In this document: positions 6,804 through 15,058 of the stretch, piece after piece
How positions within the stretch are numbered: position 1 is the stretch's first letter
Layout of the letters: each line of letters opens with the position of its first letter
DNA from: an uncultured Bacilli bacterium
GTDB lineage: Bacteria > Bacillota_I > Bacilli_A > RF39 > UBA660
Direction of reading: 5' to 3'
NCBI GenBank assembly: GCA_934130265.1
Contig: CAKOYC010000011.1
Location: 1-15,489, forward strand
Length of the DNA stretch: 15,489 nt
The notes under the pieces: model-generated
Told to the model about the DNA's origin: nothing
The model's input: only the letters and a program-made list of their open reading frames with translations
Databases searched by the model: none
Program-made: the position numbers and the translations under genes

Positions 6804-6834
6804 TAAAAAAGATGTCTACTCTAAAAACATCTTT
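6804..6834 (-). terminator. Rho-independent terminator of the glycan operon, overlapping the gtrA-like 3' end
   Basis: On the minus strand AAAGATGT (plus 6827-6834) pairs perfectly over eight bases with ACATCTTT (plus 6808-6815), loop TTTTAGAGTAG, followed by Ts (plus A run 6805-6810). The 5' arm lies inside the last codons of the GtrA-family gene, and the loop contains its TAG stop (6816-6818). Only seven bases separate it from the plus-strand terminator at 6768-6796. Confidence 0.85.
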
Positions 6835-7271
6835 CTAGTAATAAAGTTAAATACCATTACAATAGCAGTCGCTATTATCTTAGAAAGTAGATAATATATA
6901 CTAAACTTATCAACACAAATCCACATAATCAAATCATTTAATAATAGTCCAACTATACTAAAAGAAATAAATTCAATAAATTGTTTCCTTTTACTCTTTT
7001 CGTTATTAACATCAAATACCCATTTAACACTAGCTGTATAGTTATAGATAACAGAAATACAAAATGACAAGGTATTAGCTAGTATTACTGGAAAATGGAA
7101 AAACTCTTTAAAAACATAAAGGAAAGCAAAATCAATCACTGTTGCTATTACACCAACTATAACAAATTTAAATATTTGTACTAATAGTTTTTCTACTTTC
7201 TTACTCACTTTAATATGAAATAATCTTAATAACTTTTCTATAAATATTTCTATTTTATCTTTACTTTTCAT
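6816..7271 (-). CDS. GtrA-family membrane protein
   Basis: A 151-residue protein with four predicted membrane helices, the size and layout of the GtrA family. The family pattern is visible: FKFVIVGVIATVIDFAF (34-50), a second and third hydrophobic block at about 60-80 and 100-120, and a last helix ending in FNFITRK (141-147). GtrA proteins are associated with moving or presenting polyprenyl-phosphate-linked sugars across the membrane for surface polysaccharide or teichoic acid decoration. Here it is the last gene of the glycan operon and starts 11 bases inside the DPM1-like glycosyltransferase gene, with a GAAGGAG site seven bases before the ATG. The pairing with a GtrB-like enzyme supports a donor-synthesis and flipping module. 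The exact sugar cannot be read. Confidence 0.9.
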   Translation of the reverse strand: MKSKDKIEIFIEKLLRLFHIKVSKKVEKLLVQIFKFVIVGVIATVIDFAFLYVFKEFFHFPVILANTLSFCISVIYNYTASVKWVFDVNNEKSKRKQFIEFISFSIVGLLLNDLIMWICVDKFSIYYLLSKIIATAIVMVFNFITRKMFLE

Positions 7272-8205
7272 AATCTAACTCCTTCTTTGTATTAATAAGT
7301 ACAAGTTCAAACAACTGTCTATTTTTTTTGACCACTACTTCTAAGATAAGACCACAAGCAAATAGAATGATAGCAATCATTAACATAAAGCCTGAAAATA
7401 TCAAGGTTGGATATCTTGGAACTAATCCTGTTTTAAAGTATTCAGCAAATACTGGTATTCCAAAAGCAAAGGAAATAATTAAGAATAATAAGCTTAATAA
7501 ACTAAAGAAAATAGTTGGTTTATACTCTTTAAATAGTCTTCCAATAGTTTTAAGTACTCTAAAACCATCACGATAAGTATTAAGCTTTGATACACTTCCA
7601 GCTGGTCTATCTCTATACCCTACTTTTACTTCTTTTAATAAGAAATTTTTATCAAGAGCATGAATAGTCATCTCTGTTTCAATTTCAAATCCTTTAGATA
7701 AAACTGGAAAAGTCTTTACAAACTCATAACTAAAAGCACGATATCCTGTCATAATATCACGAACATCACTTTCAAATAGAAAGTTAATTAATCCTCTTAC
7801 TAATCTATTACCAAAGTTATGGAATGGTCTTTTATTTTCTGTAAAATATGTTGATGATAATCTATCACCTATTACCATATCAGCTTTTTTATCAAGAATT
7901 AAATCACACATTTCTTTAGCATTAGATGCAGGATATGTATCATCTCCATCAATCATTAAGTAACAGTCAGCTTCTATATCTTTAAACATACTTCTAATAA
8001 CATTACCTTTTCCCTGACGATATTCATATCTTACAATAGCTCCTGCTTTTCTTGCTATCTCATCAGTATGATCAGTTGAATTATTATCATAAACATATAT
8101 ATCTGCATTTGGTAAAGCTTTCTTATAATCTTCTACTACTTTTTTTATTGTTTTTGCTTCATTATAACAAGGAATTAAAACAGCTATTTTAGAATTATTT
8201 TTCAT
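7261..8205 (-). CDS. DPM1/GtrB-like polyprenyl-phosphate glycosyltransferase (GT2)
   Basis: A 314-residue family-2 glycosyltransferase with a cytoplasmic GT-A domain followed by two membrane helices (about 233-253 and 268-292). Near the N terminus is VLIPCYNEAKTI. The metal/nucleotide site is DGDDTYP (86-92), and an MTGYRAF motif (152-158) follows, as in DPM1-like enzymes that transfer a sugar from a nucleotide donor to polyprenyl phosphate. The start is placed at the ATG of 8203-8205, nine bases from a GGAG site (8215-8218). An in-frame ATG five codons upstream, at 8220, has no ribosome binding site. The gene starts 11 bases inside the preceding gene and overlaps the GtrA-family gene at its 3' end, so the two are probably translated as a pair. 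It likely makes the lipid-linked sugar used by the GT-C proteins encoded upstream in the operon (inference). Confidence 0.9.
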   Translation of the reverse strand: MKNNSKIAVLIPCYNEAKTIKKVVEDYKKALPNADIYVYDNNSTDHTDEIARKAGAIVRYEYRQGKGNVIRSMFKDIEADCYLMIDGDDTYPASNAKEMCDLILDKKADMVIGDRLSSTYFTENKRPFHNFGNRLVRGLINFLFESDVRDIMTGYRAFSYEFVKTFPVLSKGFEIETEMTIHALDKNFLLKEVKVGYRDRPAGSVSKLNTYRDGFRVLKTIGRLFKEYKPTIFFSLLSLLFLIISFAFGIPVFAEYFKTGLVPRYPTLIFSGFMLMIAIILFACGLILEVVVKKNRQLFELVLINTKKELDYEK

Positions 8206-10075
8206 CTTTCTCATCTCCATTCATAAGTATCAACTTATATTCTTTATCATTCTTTTCTATTTTATATAACTGATGTTCTTTTACTTCGTTTTTGAAAACA
8301 AACTGATATTTTTCATTAAACTTATCATTTATAGTAGCTATATATAGGTAGTCATAATCTTTAATTTTATCTTTAATAGAATTATAATATTTTCTATAAT
8401 CTGTATCATCATCTGTTGGCCAATTATAATCTTTCATATTAGTAATTATTGGATTAGCATAATATTTAACAAAATATTGATATTCTCCTTGTGTATCTTC
8501 TGCTATTATAAATACTTTCTTATTCTCCTCTACCTGTTCTTTTAGAATAAGAGCATTAGTTTCATAAGCAGTTTTATTTTCTTTAAATATAAATGGTGTT
8601 AAGTAAGTTAGTTTTTTAGGTGTTGTTAGTATGAATAGTGTTATAGCCAAATAAACAATTATATTTAACTTATTATTTTTATAACAACAATAAAGTAAAA
8701 GCATTATAGCAAAATACATAATAATTAATACATAAGTAGCCATATATCTATCAAATGATGCTAAATTAATTGCTTCTGTTTCTTTAAAACAAAATATATA
8801 GGTACACCACATAACAAAAGCATAACCAATAGCTCCTATTAACAATGTGCATATTAATAAATACATATTTTTTTTATTTATTAAGTTCTTATTTTTATTA
8901 TAAATAAGGAAGAGAATGAATAGTCCTAATATAACAGCTTGAATATAAGAAAGCGATATATAAGAGGTAGTTAAATTATAATCTCTAATTGCTTTTACAA
9001 AACCAGTTGCAGCAGCTTTTTGATCTTCTCTACCACTATATCCTCTATAAATACTATATATTTGCGATATTTCAATATTAGAAGCATTGAACTGCCCTTT
9101 TATTCCAAGTGTTTTAATATAACTATTCCAATAACTAAATAAAATAAGTGGTATTAGTATTAATATTATAAATACTTTAGTAAAGAATTTAACATCTTTT
9201 TTATCTTTTTCTAAGAATAAACTTACAAAGTAGAAAAATAAAATCATTAAATAAAGTGTTATTCCTATTTGTTTGGTAAGAAGTAAGAAAGAAGAAACTA
9301 CAGAAAGAGTAATTAAGGTAAATAGACTTTTCTTATTCTTATCAAAGAAGATAATAGATAAGGAATATGATACTAATAAAGCCATTAAATAATCATTATA
9401 AATACTATTAACTATCTCATGAGAATCAAAAACAATAGTTGTTAAGAAGAATAGTAAGAAAATAAAGAATGAATTAAGAATAATATTTCTTTTCTTCAAT
9501 TTAATTGTTTCTGGTAATACGGAAATTAATAATGATAATTCTAATATATGTAAGGAAAATATAGCAATACTTTCTTTATATACCCCTCCTAGTTTTATAA
9601 CATATAGTTCAAATAACTGTAAAATAGGAGGATAATCTTTATGAGCTTGTAATACAGAAGTGGTAGCAGAATAGAATTTATCTGTTCTAATCATTTCTTT
9701 TAACATCTCACCCCAATGAGAAAATTCATCCCAATGACTATAAGTTCTATTAAAATCTAAAATAGTAATTAGAATTAGAATAGCTATGAATGAATAAAAA
9801 CTTGGAGTAAGATAGTTTTCTTTTACTTTTTTTAATATTTTCTTATCTTTTCGTTTATAAAAAAGATAAACAATTGATAATAAGGCATAAACTATTCCTA
9901 TATAAAAACCTATACTAAAAGTTTTAAATGTTATTTGACTAAAGAATAACAAGAATGCCAAACTCATTAAAGTAAGTGGTAAACATTTACCAAATTTTTT
10001 ATTACTTATAATCACTGTTGATAAATTAGCTAGTAAAAAGTAACTTAATATACTTAAAAAACTAATTATTCCCAT
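8195..10075 (-). CDS. Polytopic GT-C-like glycosyltransferase with C-terminal soluble tail
   Basis: A 626-residue integral membrane protein with roughly ten or more hydrophobic segments. After about three helices comes a loop with WDEFSHWG (115-122) and then HKDYPP (145-150). This is the usual GT-C layout: an acidic pair on the first outer loop (Asp116/Glu117, the probable catalytic or metal site) and a nearby Tyr-Pro motif. GT-C enzymes use polyprenyl-phosphate sugars on the outer membrane face. The last hundred or so residues (from about 515) form a hydrophilic domain with FIIAEDTQGEYQYF and YLYIATIND, likely extracytoplasmic. The ATG at 10073-10075 follows a GGAGG five bases away, and the gene ends inside the DPM1-like gene. 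The acceptor and sugar are unknown. The GT-C assignment rests on topology and motifs, so family-level naming is tentative. Confidence 0.75.
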   Translation of the reverse strand: MGIISFLSILSYFLLANLSTVIISNKKFGKCLPLTLMSLAFLLFFSQITFKTFSIGFYIGIVYALLSIVYLFYKRKDKKILKKVKENYLTPSFYSFIAILILITILDFNRTYSHWDEFSHWGEMLKEMIRTDKFYSATTSVLQAHKDYPPILQLFELYVIKLGGVYKESIAIFSLHILELSLLISVLPETIKLKKRNIILNSFFIFLLFFLTTIVFDSHEIVNSIYNDYLMALLVSYSLSIIFFDKNKKSLFTLITLSVVSSFLLLTKQIGITLYLMILFFYFVSLFLEKDKKDVKFFTKVFIILILIPLILFSYWNSYIKTLGIKGQFNASNIEISQIYSIYRGYSGREDQKAAATGFVKAIRDYNLTTSYISLSYIQAVILGLFILFLIYNKNKNLINKKNMYLLICTLLIGAIGYAFVMWCTYIFCFKETEAINLASFDRYMATYVLIIMYFAIMLLLYCCYKNNKLNIIVYLAITLFILTTPKKLTYLTPFIFKENKTAYETNALILKEQVEENKKVFIIAEDTQGEYQYFVKYYANPIITNMKDYNWPTDDDTDYRKYYNSIKDKIKDYDYLYIATINDKFNEKYQFVFKNEVKEHQLYKIEKNDKEYKLILMNGDEKDEK

Positions 10076-10090
10076 ATAAGCCTCCTATAT

Positions 10091-11587
10091 TTATAAACTA
10101 TTTATTTTCTTATGTTTTATAGAAAATTTATCTATACAATATGTAATAACAATAATGAATAAAGGTATATAGTTATATAAATATCTTGATCTATTTTCCC
10201 AAAACAGTAAGAATACAAAGAGAAAACTAATTGCTAATTGAATAGTAAAGAGTTCATCAGTATTATTTTTTAAACTATATATAAATGAATAAACTAATAG
10301 TATTATAAATACATACTGAACAGCACTACAAAAGTATATTAAAATATGATTATCATCTTTACCAATCATATATTTTTGATATTCTTTGGTATTATATTTA
10401 TCTTTCCAACCAAGTTTAATAGTAACATAAAAGCTTCCATCTCCCCAAGCATTTACTGCTTTTTTAGATAAGAAAGTTAAATAGTTAACTATACCGTATT
10501 TATTTAATCTTCTTTTTATTTCTTTGATATTATATTCCCCTGCTTTTTTAGAGTTGGTAAAACTTTCTGTAACAGTATAATCATCTCCATTATAACCACC
10601 ATAAGAATTTCTAGATTCTATCTTTTTACTAGGATTTTCCATTCCCATCATAATCCAGTGGGTATAAGGAACACTTCCATAATTGTTATATTTAACAGAG
10701 AATATATCTTTAGTAAAAATATAGTGATTATATATTTTACCAAGTGATAAGAAAATAGAAAAGAATATAAGTAAAAATACAAGTTTCTTTTTATTTATTC
10801 CTTTAAATAGAAGTGCTACTATTATACTAATTGGAATAAATATAATAGTCATCTTCATCTTACAACCGATAAAGGAAAAAATAGCAAATAATATATAAGA
10901 GATAATTCGTTTATATTTTTTATCACTTTCAAAATAAAGGGAAATATAAAGTAATAATGGTCCAAATAAAATAGAAAGTGTATCTGAATAAAATACGGGA
11001 ATATACAAGTAAAATGGAACATATAGGATAAATAGTAGTAAGGAAAAGGCTGCTTTTTTAATACCAAACTTATTTTTTACATATAAGAAGGTAAATATAA
11101 CTGTTAGTATTAGGAAAAAGAAATTTGCTAACTTAGTTGATAATAAGGATTGCTGAAATCTTAATAAGTTATCTATTTTATTTACCCCAACTAACGCCAT
11201 AAAAATGGAAATATTATTAGGAAAATATTGAAAATAACCAGGTACTCCAGCATCTTTTAATTTACATAAATTTTCTACATAACACTTCGCTTGTCCAAAT
11301 ACTATCTCATAGTCCCACCCTAAAGGTACATCAAAGTTAAAAACTATAAATAGGGACAAGGAAATAAGTAATAAGATAGGTATAATAATAAATAATATAT
11401 TATTTTTTCTTTTCTTAACTAAATTATAATATGCTATTAGTATAGCTAATAAGGGAATACTTAGTAAAACAAATATATAACTTTTTATATTATAAATTGT
11501 GGATATTTCCCTAAATGGTATATTTATTAATAGGAAACAAAATAATAATCCAAATACTATATAAAATAATTTAATTAACTTATTCAT
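10091..11587 (-). CDS. Polytopic GT39-like (GT-C) membrane glycosyltransferase
   Basis: A 498-residue multi-pass protein with about ten to twelve hydrophobic segments. The first large outer loop carries WDYEIVFGQA (91-100), a likely catalytic Asp, followed by YFQYFPNN (118-125), the Tyr-x-Tyr/Phe-Pro-Asn-Asn pattern familiar from GT39-like proteins of Bacillota. A second outer region contains YTHWIMMGMENP and later GGYNGDDY, also typical of that group. These enzymes transfer sugars from polyprenyl-phosphate donors to proteins, lipids or glycans at the outer face. The start overlaps the preceding gene by eight bases and there is a 15-base gap to the next. It is a different subfamily from the two neighbouring membrane proteins, so the operon carries non-redundant enzymes. 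Substrates are unknown. Confidence 0.8.
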   Translation of the reverse strand: MNKLIKLFYIVFGLLFCFLLINIPFREISTIYNIKSYIFVLLSIPLLAILIAYYNLVKKRKNNILFIIIPILLLISLSLFIVFNFDVPLGWDYEIVFGQAKCYVENLCKLKDAGVPGYFQYFPNNISIFMALVGVNKIDNLLRFQQSLLSTKLANFFFLILTVIFTFLYVKNKFGIKKAAFSLLLFILYVPFYLYIPVFYSDTLSILFGPLLLYISLYFESDKKYKRIISYILFAIFSFIGCKMKMTIIFIPISIIVALLFKGINKKKLVFLLIFFSIFLSLGKIYNHYIFTKDIFSVKYNNYGSVPYTHWIMMGMENPSKKIESRNSYGGYNGDDYTVTESFTNSKKAGEYNIKEIKRRLNKYGIVNYLTFLSKKAVNAWGDGSFYVTIKLGWKDKYNTKEYQKYMIGKDDNHILIYFCSAVQYVFIILLVYSFIYSLKNNTDELFTIQLAISFLFVFLLFWENRSRYLYNYIPLFIIVITYCIDKFSIKHKKINSL

Positions 11588-13145
11588 AATTCAACTCTAC
11601 CTTTTGTGGTATTTCATAATACTTTTTAATCCAAACTTTAGTATATTCAAATCCTTCTATATAAGGTGGATCAATAGCATAAAACATATTATTAAATTTT
11701 TTTAGTTTTATTTCTTTAATATTTTTACCACTCTTAATTTTTTTACTAGAACTTAAAAGTACTTTATCATTATAATCATTAACTTTCTTATTATTGTAAT
11801 ATCCAAGAGTTATAGAAGTATAATTAGTAACCGAATAGATAAGTACTGCTACTATAACAGTATTAAGTAGAAAAGGTAGTTTTACTTTTTCAAAATATGT
11901 AAAGATAATTTTTACTATTATTATAAACATAACTAATTGGAATCCAATCACTGATCTTTCGGGAAAATATGAAGAAATAAACATTGGTGTTATATAAGCA
12001 AAAGCTGATAATGATAATTTACTATAGAAGTCATCTTTCTTTCCAAAATAAATAACAAAGGAAGAAATAATCAACAGTAGTTGTAACATTAAAACTACTA
12101 TAACTAAGTATTTAATATTATTATTAAATAAGTAAGCAAAGTAAGTAAAATAGTTATAATTTTTAATAAATAAACTAAAGATAATTATTACTATATTTGA
12201 TAAAGTTGATAACATAATTAAATACTTTAATATCTTATTTTTTACATTTTTAATGTTTTTAATATTAGTAATAGAAACTATTGCTAGAGCAAAAAAGAAA
12301 AGTAAGAAAAACTGATTATTATATTCACTAAAAACACCTGTTATTGTATCTGGTATAGTTACTAATAGTTTTTTAAATATACTTAAGTTGTAAAATTCTG
12401 GTGAAGTTGCTTTTCTAGCATTATTACCTGGACAAAATAGTAATAAGGCAAAACCAATTAGAGCAATTATAAATCTAATAATACTAACTTTTTTAATCTT
12501 TTTATTCTTAACTTTTTCTTCAATTAAAGTTAATATTAAATAAAAGAGTAACATTGCTGAAGTTTGTTCATGAGAAAAGGCTGTTAAAAACACAAGAAGA
12601 AACTGCAGGAAATAAATAAATTTATTATTGTATTTTTCTTGTCGCATAAAAACTACTAAAGCTAGAAAATAAAGGGTTGGAAATACATAATTAACGGAGG
12701 CAGAAATCCAAAAGAAGCTATCTCGAAGATTCATTAAATCTAGTATTCCGTATAATGAAACAGTAAATATAGCTATCTTATAGTCTTCTATCTTAGAGTT
12801 TTCTTTAGCTATTTTATATATTAAATAAAATATTAATGTTACTACTATACTTTGAACTAACCTATAAATAGGAAGTCCTAATCTTAATAGACTACATTCA
12901 ACAAAGAAACTAGTAACTCTCCCACCCCAATGTAAGTAATGTAACCATAAAAATCTTAAAATATCACTTATTCCATAGTGTAGTCCTTCGTTTCCAATAT
13001 CTACAGCATAAGACAAACTGGCATAACCATAATCATCATGATAAAGATACAAGAATTGATACTGAAGTAAAAGGAGAAGAAAAAAGATAAGAAATATTAA
13101 TAGAACTCTCCTCTTTTTAATAAAACTACTTATCTTTTCCATCAT
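11580..13145 (-). CDS. DUF6056-like polytopic membrane protein, probable GT-C glycosyltransferase
   Basis: A 521-residue protein with about ten to twelve hydrophobic segments. Right after the first helix is YLYHDDYGYA (33-42), and a few dozen residues later LHWGGRVTSF (71-80). This acidic pair plus Trp-Gly-Gly-Arg layout matches what I recall of DUF6056/GtrII-like proteins, thought to be GT-C sugar transferases. Around residues 145-155 is a SFFWISASVNYVFP segment, also usual there. A hydrophilic tail follows the last helix. Two adjacent ATGs are possible starts (13143-13145 and 13140-13142), five and eight bases from a GGAG (13151-13154). Both overlap the end of the tandem glycosyltransferase gene. 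The enzymatic role is inferred from fold-like features and from its place among glycosyltransferases; no substrate can be named. Confidence 0.75.
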   Translation of the reverse strand: MMEKISSFIKKRRVLLIFLIFFLLLLLQYQFLYLYHDDYGYASLSYAVDIGNEGLHYGISDILRFLWLHYLHWGGRVTSFFVECSLLRLGLPIYRLVQSIVVTLIFYLIYKIAKENSKIEDYKIAIFTVSLYGILDLMNLRDSFFWISASVNYVFPTLYFLALVVFMRQEKYNNKFIYFLQFLLVFLTAFSHEQTSAMLLFYLILTLIEEKVKNKKIKKVSIIRFIIALIGFALLLFCPGNNARKATSPEFYNLSIFKKLLVTIPDTITGVFSEYNNQFFLLFFFALAIVSITNIKNIKNVKNKILKYLIMLSTLSNIVIIIFSLFIKNYNYFTYFAYLFNNNIKYLVIVVLMLQLLLIISSFVIYFGKKDDFYSKLSLSAFAYITPMFISSYFPERSVIGFQLVMFIIIVKIIFTYFEKVKLPFLLNTVIVAVLIYSVTNYTSITLGYYNNKKVNDYNDKVLLSSSKKIKSGKNIKEIKLKKFNNMFYAIDPPYIEGFEYTKVWIKKYYEIPQKVELNYE

Positions 13146-15057
13146 CTAAACTCCATACCCTTCTTAAAAACTTATATCTTTTATTTATCTCACTCTTTTG
13201 TTTTTTATCAAATTTATACATTTTATCTATTTCATTATGTACTAACTTTATTTCATCAAAGTGTTTTTGTTTTTTAGTTAAAGAAGTAACGTTTGAACCA
13301 TGTACTCTATAGTAATTAAATGTCTTATCTACATAAGATATTTTACCATCGTTCATTACTTTAACATAAAATAACCAGTCCCCACATTGTCTATATTTAC
13401 CTGCTAATTTAAAGTATTTAGAATAATTATTGTTTTTAAAGATAACAGATGAAACATTAGCAATGGTACAGTTTAAGAAGGAATAATCATTTATTTCTTT
13501 AGAACCTTCATTTACAAAATCACTATCCCAATGACCTGTTTGCATTATATCTATTTCTTGTTTTATACTTTTTAAAATCACATTACCCATCTTATCAATA
13601 AAAGCTGTATCACAATAAGAAATTACAATATCATTATCGTTTTTAATTGGTTTAAGTACTGCTTTTAAAAACTTATTATCACAATAATCATCAGCTTCAG
13701 CTATCCAAACATAATCACCTGTTGCTTCCTTAAATCCTTTTTCCCATTGTTTAAAAGCAGTACCACTATTGGTTTCATTATAAACTTTTTTAATATTTAT
13801 ATAATCTTTAGTTTTTTCTACTATTTCATCAATTAACTCTCTACTGTTATCTTTAGAACAATCATCTAAAATAATAAGTTCTGATATTTTTTCTTTTTGA
13901 TATAATATACTATAAATTCTTTGATATAAAAATTTTTCATAATTATAGTTTGGTACTACTACGGAAAGCTTAAACTCCCCTTCAGCAATTTCACTTTGTT
14001 TCTTAGCCATGAAAATAATATCATCAATAGTAATATTCTCTTTAATAACAGATTTATTAACTTTTTTACTATACCATTTATAAAAGGAGATAAGAAGATT
14101 AGCTAATGTATAGTGTTTCTCACAAGTTAGTTTTAATAGTGCTCTATAATATATATTATGCTTTTTACCTTGAGCAGCAAGAAAGTCCCACCATAAATGA
14201 TTTTGTCTTATTTCATACTTTAAACTTAGTTCATTAAATCTTTTCAAAAATTGTTTTCTTTTCTTAGAATCATTTTCTTTAGGAATAACATAAATTAAGA
14301 ACATAATAATTTGATTATAAATAATTGCATCCCAATACTTCTTATTCCTTTGATTTCTAGGTATTCTTGCTTCTAGGGCATCTAAAGCTTTAAAAATATC
14401 GAATCTTTTATTACTTAAAGTAGCATTTTGAACAGAAGACTTTCTTTGAATATAATTGTAATATGTTGAAGTATTATAAGCAATCTTAGAAGATGTTACT
14501 AATATTGCTAAAACTGTTGGAATATCTTCATTCATTGTTCCTTCTAAAAATTTATATTTAAGTAATTGGTCTTTATTAAAAATTTTATTACATGGACTTG
14601 CTGCTAATCCATTATTTATAAAACTATATTTATCTGTTGGTTTTATACAAGCTACATTTCTAGTATCCGTACCTTCAACATTATCATAGCGTACAAATAT
14701 ATCACAAACTACAACATCAGCTTTTTCTTTTTTCATTTGTTTTAACATTGTTTCATAGAAGTTTAACTCAATATAATCATCACTATCTATAAATGATATA
14801 TATTGATTACTAGCTATTTCCACTGCTCTATTTCTGGAATAACCTGCTCCACTATTTTTTTCATTTTTCAAAGCTTTTATATTTTCATATTTTTTTTCAT
14901 ATTGTTTTATTATCTTCCAAGTATTATCAGTTGAGCAATCATCAACCAAAATAATTTCTAAATTCTTATAAGTTTGATTTATAATAGATTGAACACAACT
15001 ATCTAAATATTTTTCTACATTATAACATGGAATAATTACTGTAATACCATCTTTCAT
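13126..15057 (-). CDS. Tandem two-domain family-2 glycosyltransferase
   Basis: A 643-residue soluble protein with two GT2 (GT-A fold) domains. Domain one: ITVIIPCYNVEKYL (5-18), LVDDCSTDNT (37-46), FIDSDDY (89-95, DxD at 91-93) and MNEDIP (175-180, the acidic pair typical of such enzymes). Residues about 230-360 are a helical linker rich in Lys, Trp and Tyr. Domain two: LSVVVPNYNYEKFL (364-377), LDDCSKDNS (397-405), WIAEADDY (451-458), CGDWLFY (558-564) and YRVHGSNVT (583-591). Both active sites look complete, so the protein may add two sugars in succession, or alternate them, on a lipid-linked glycan at the inner membrane face (inference). The start is one base after the stop of the upstream gene. 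Its GGAGG lies inside that gene's last codons, about 12 bases from the ATG, which is longer than usual and suggests dependence on upstream translation. Confidence 0.9.
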   Translation of the reverse strand: MKDGITVIIPCYNVEKYLDSCVQSIINQTYKNLEIILVDDCSTDNTWKIIKQYEKKYENIKALKNEKNSGAGYSRNRAVEIASNQYISFIDSDDYIELNFYETMLKQMKKEKADVVVCDIFVRYDNVEGTDTRNVACIKPTDKYSFINNGLAASPCNKIFNKDQLLKYKFLEGTMNEDIPTVLAILVTSSKIAYNTSTYYNYIQRKSSVQNATLSNKRFDIFKALDALEARIPRNQRNKKYWDAIIYNQIIMFLIYVIPKENDSKKRKQFLKRFNELSLKYEIRQNHLWWDFLAAQGKKHNIYYRALLKLTCEKHYTLANLLISFYKWYSKKVNKSVIKENITIDDIIFMAKKQSEIAEGEFKLSVVVPNYNYEKFLYQRIYSILYQKEKISELIILDDCSKDNSRELIDEIVEKTKDYINIKKVYNETNSGTAFKQWEKGFKEATGDYVWIAEADDYCDNKFLKAVLKPIKNDNDIVISYCDTAFIDKMGNVILKSIKQEIDIMQTGHWDSDFVNEGSKEINDYSFLNCTIANVSSVIFKNNNYSKYFKLAGKYRQCGDWLFYVKVMNDGKISYVDKTFNYYRVHGSNVTSLTKKQKHFDEIKLVHNEIDKMYKFDKKQKSEINKRYKFLRRVWSLDDGKDK

Positions 15058-15058
15058 A

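Noticed and set aside
8206..8220. Upstream ATG for the DPM1-like glycosyltransferase
   Set aside because: No ribosome binding site precedes it; the downstream ATG has a GGAG nine bases away and still couples to the preceding gene.
10855..11067. Short minus-strand open frame inside the GT39-like gene
   Set aside because: It is a shifted-frame shadow of a hydrophobic AT-rich coding region with no independent start signal.
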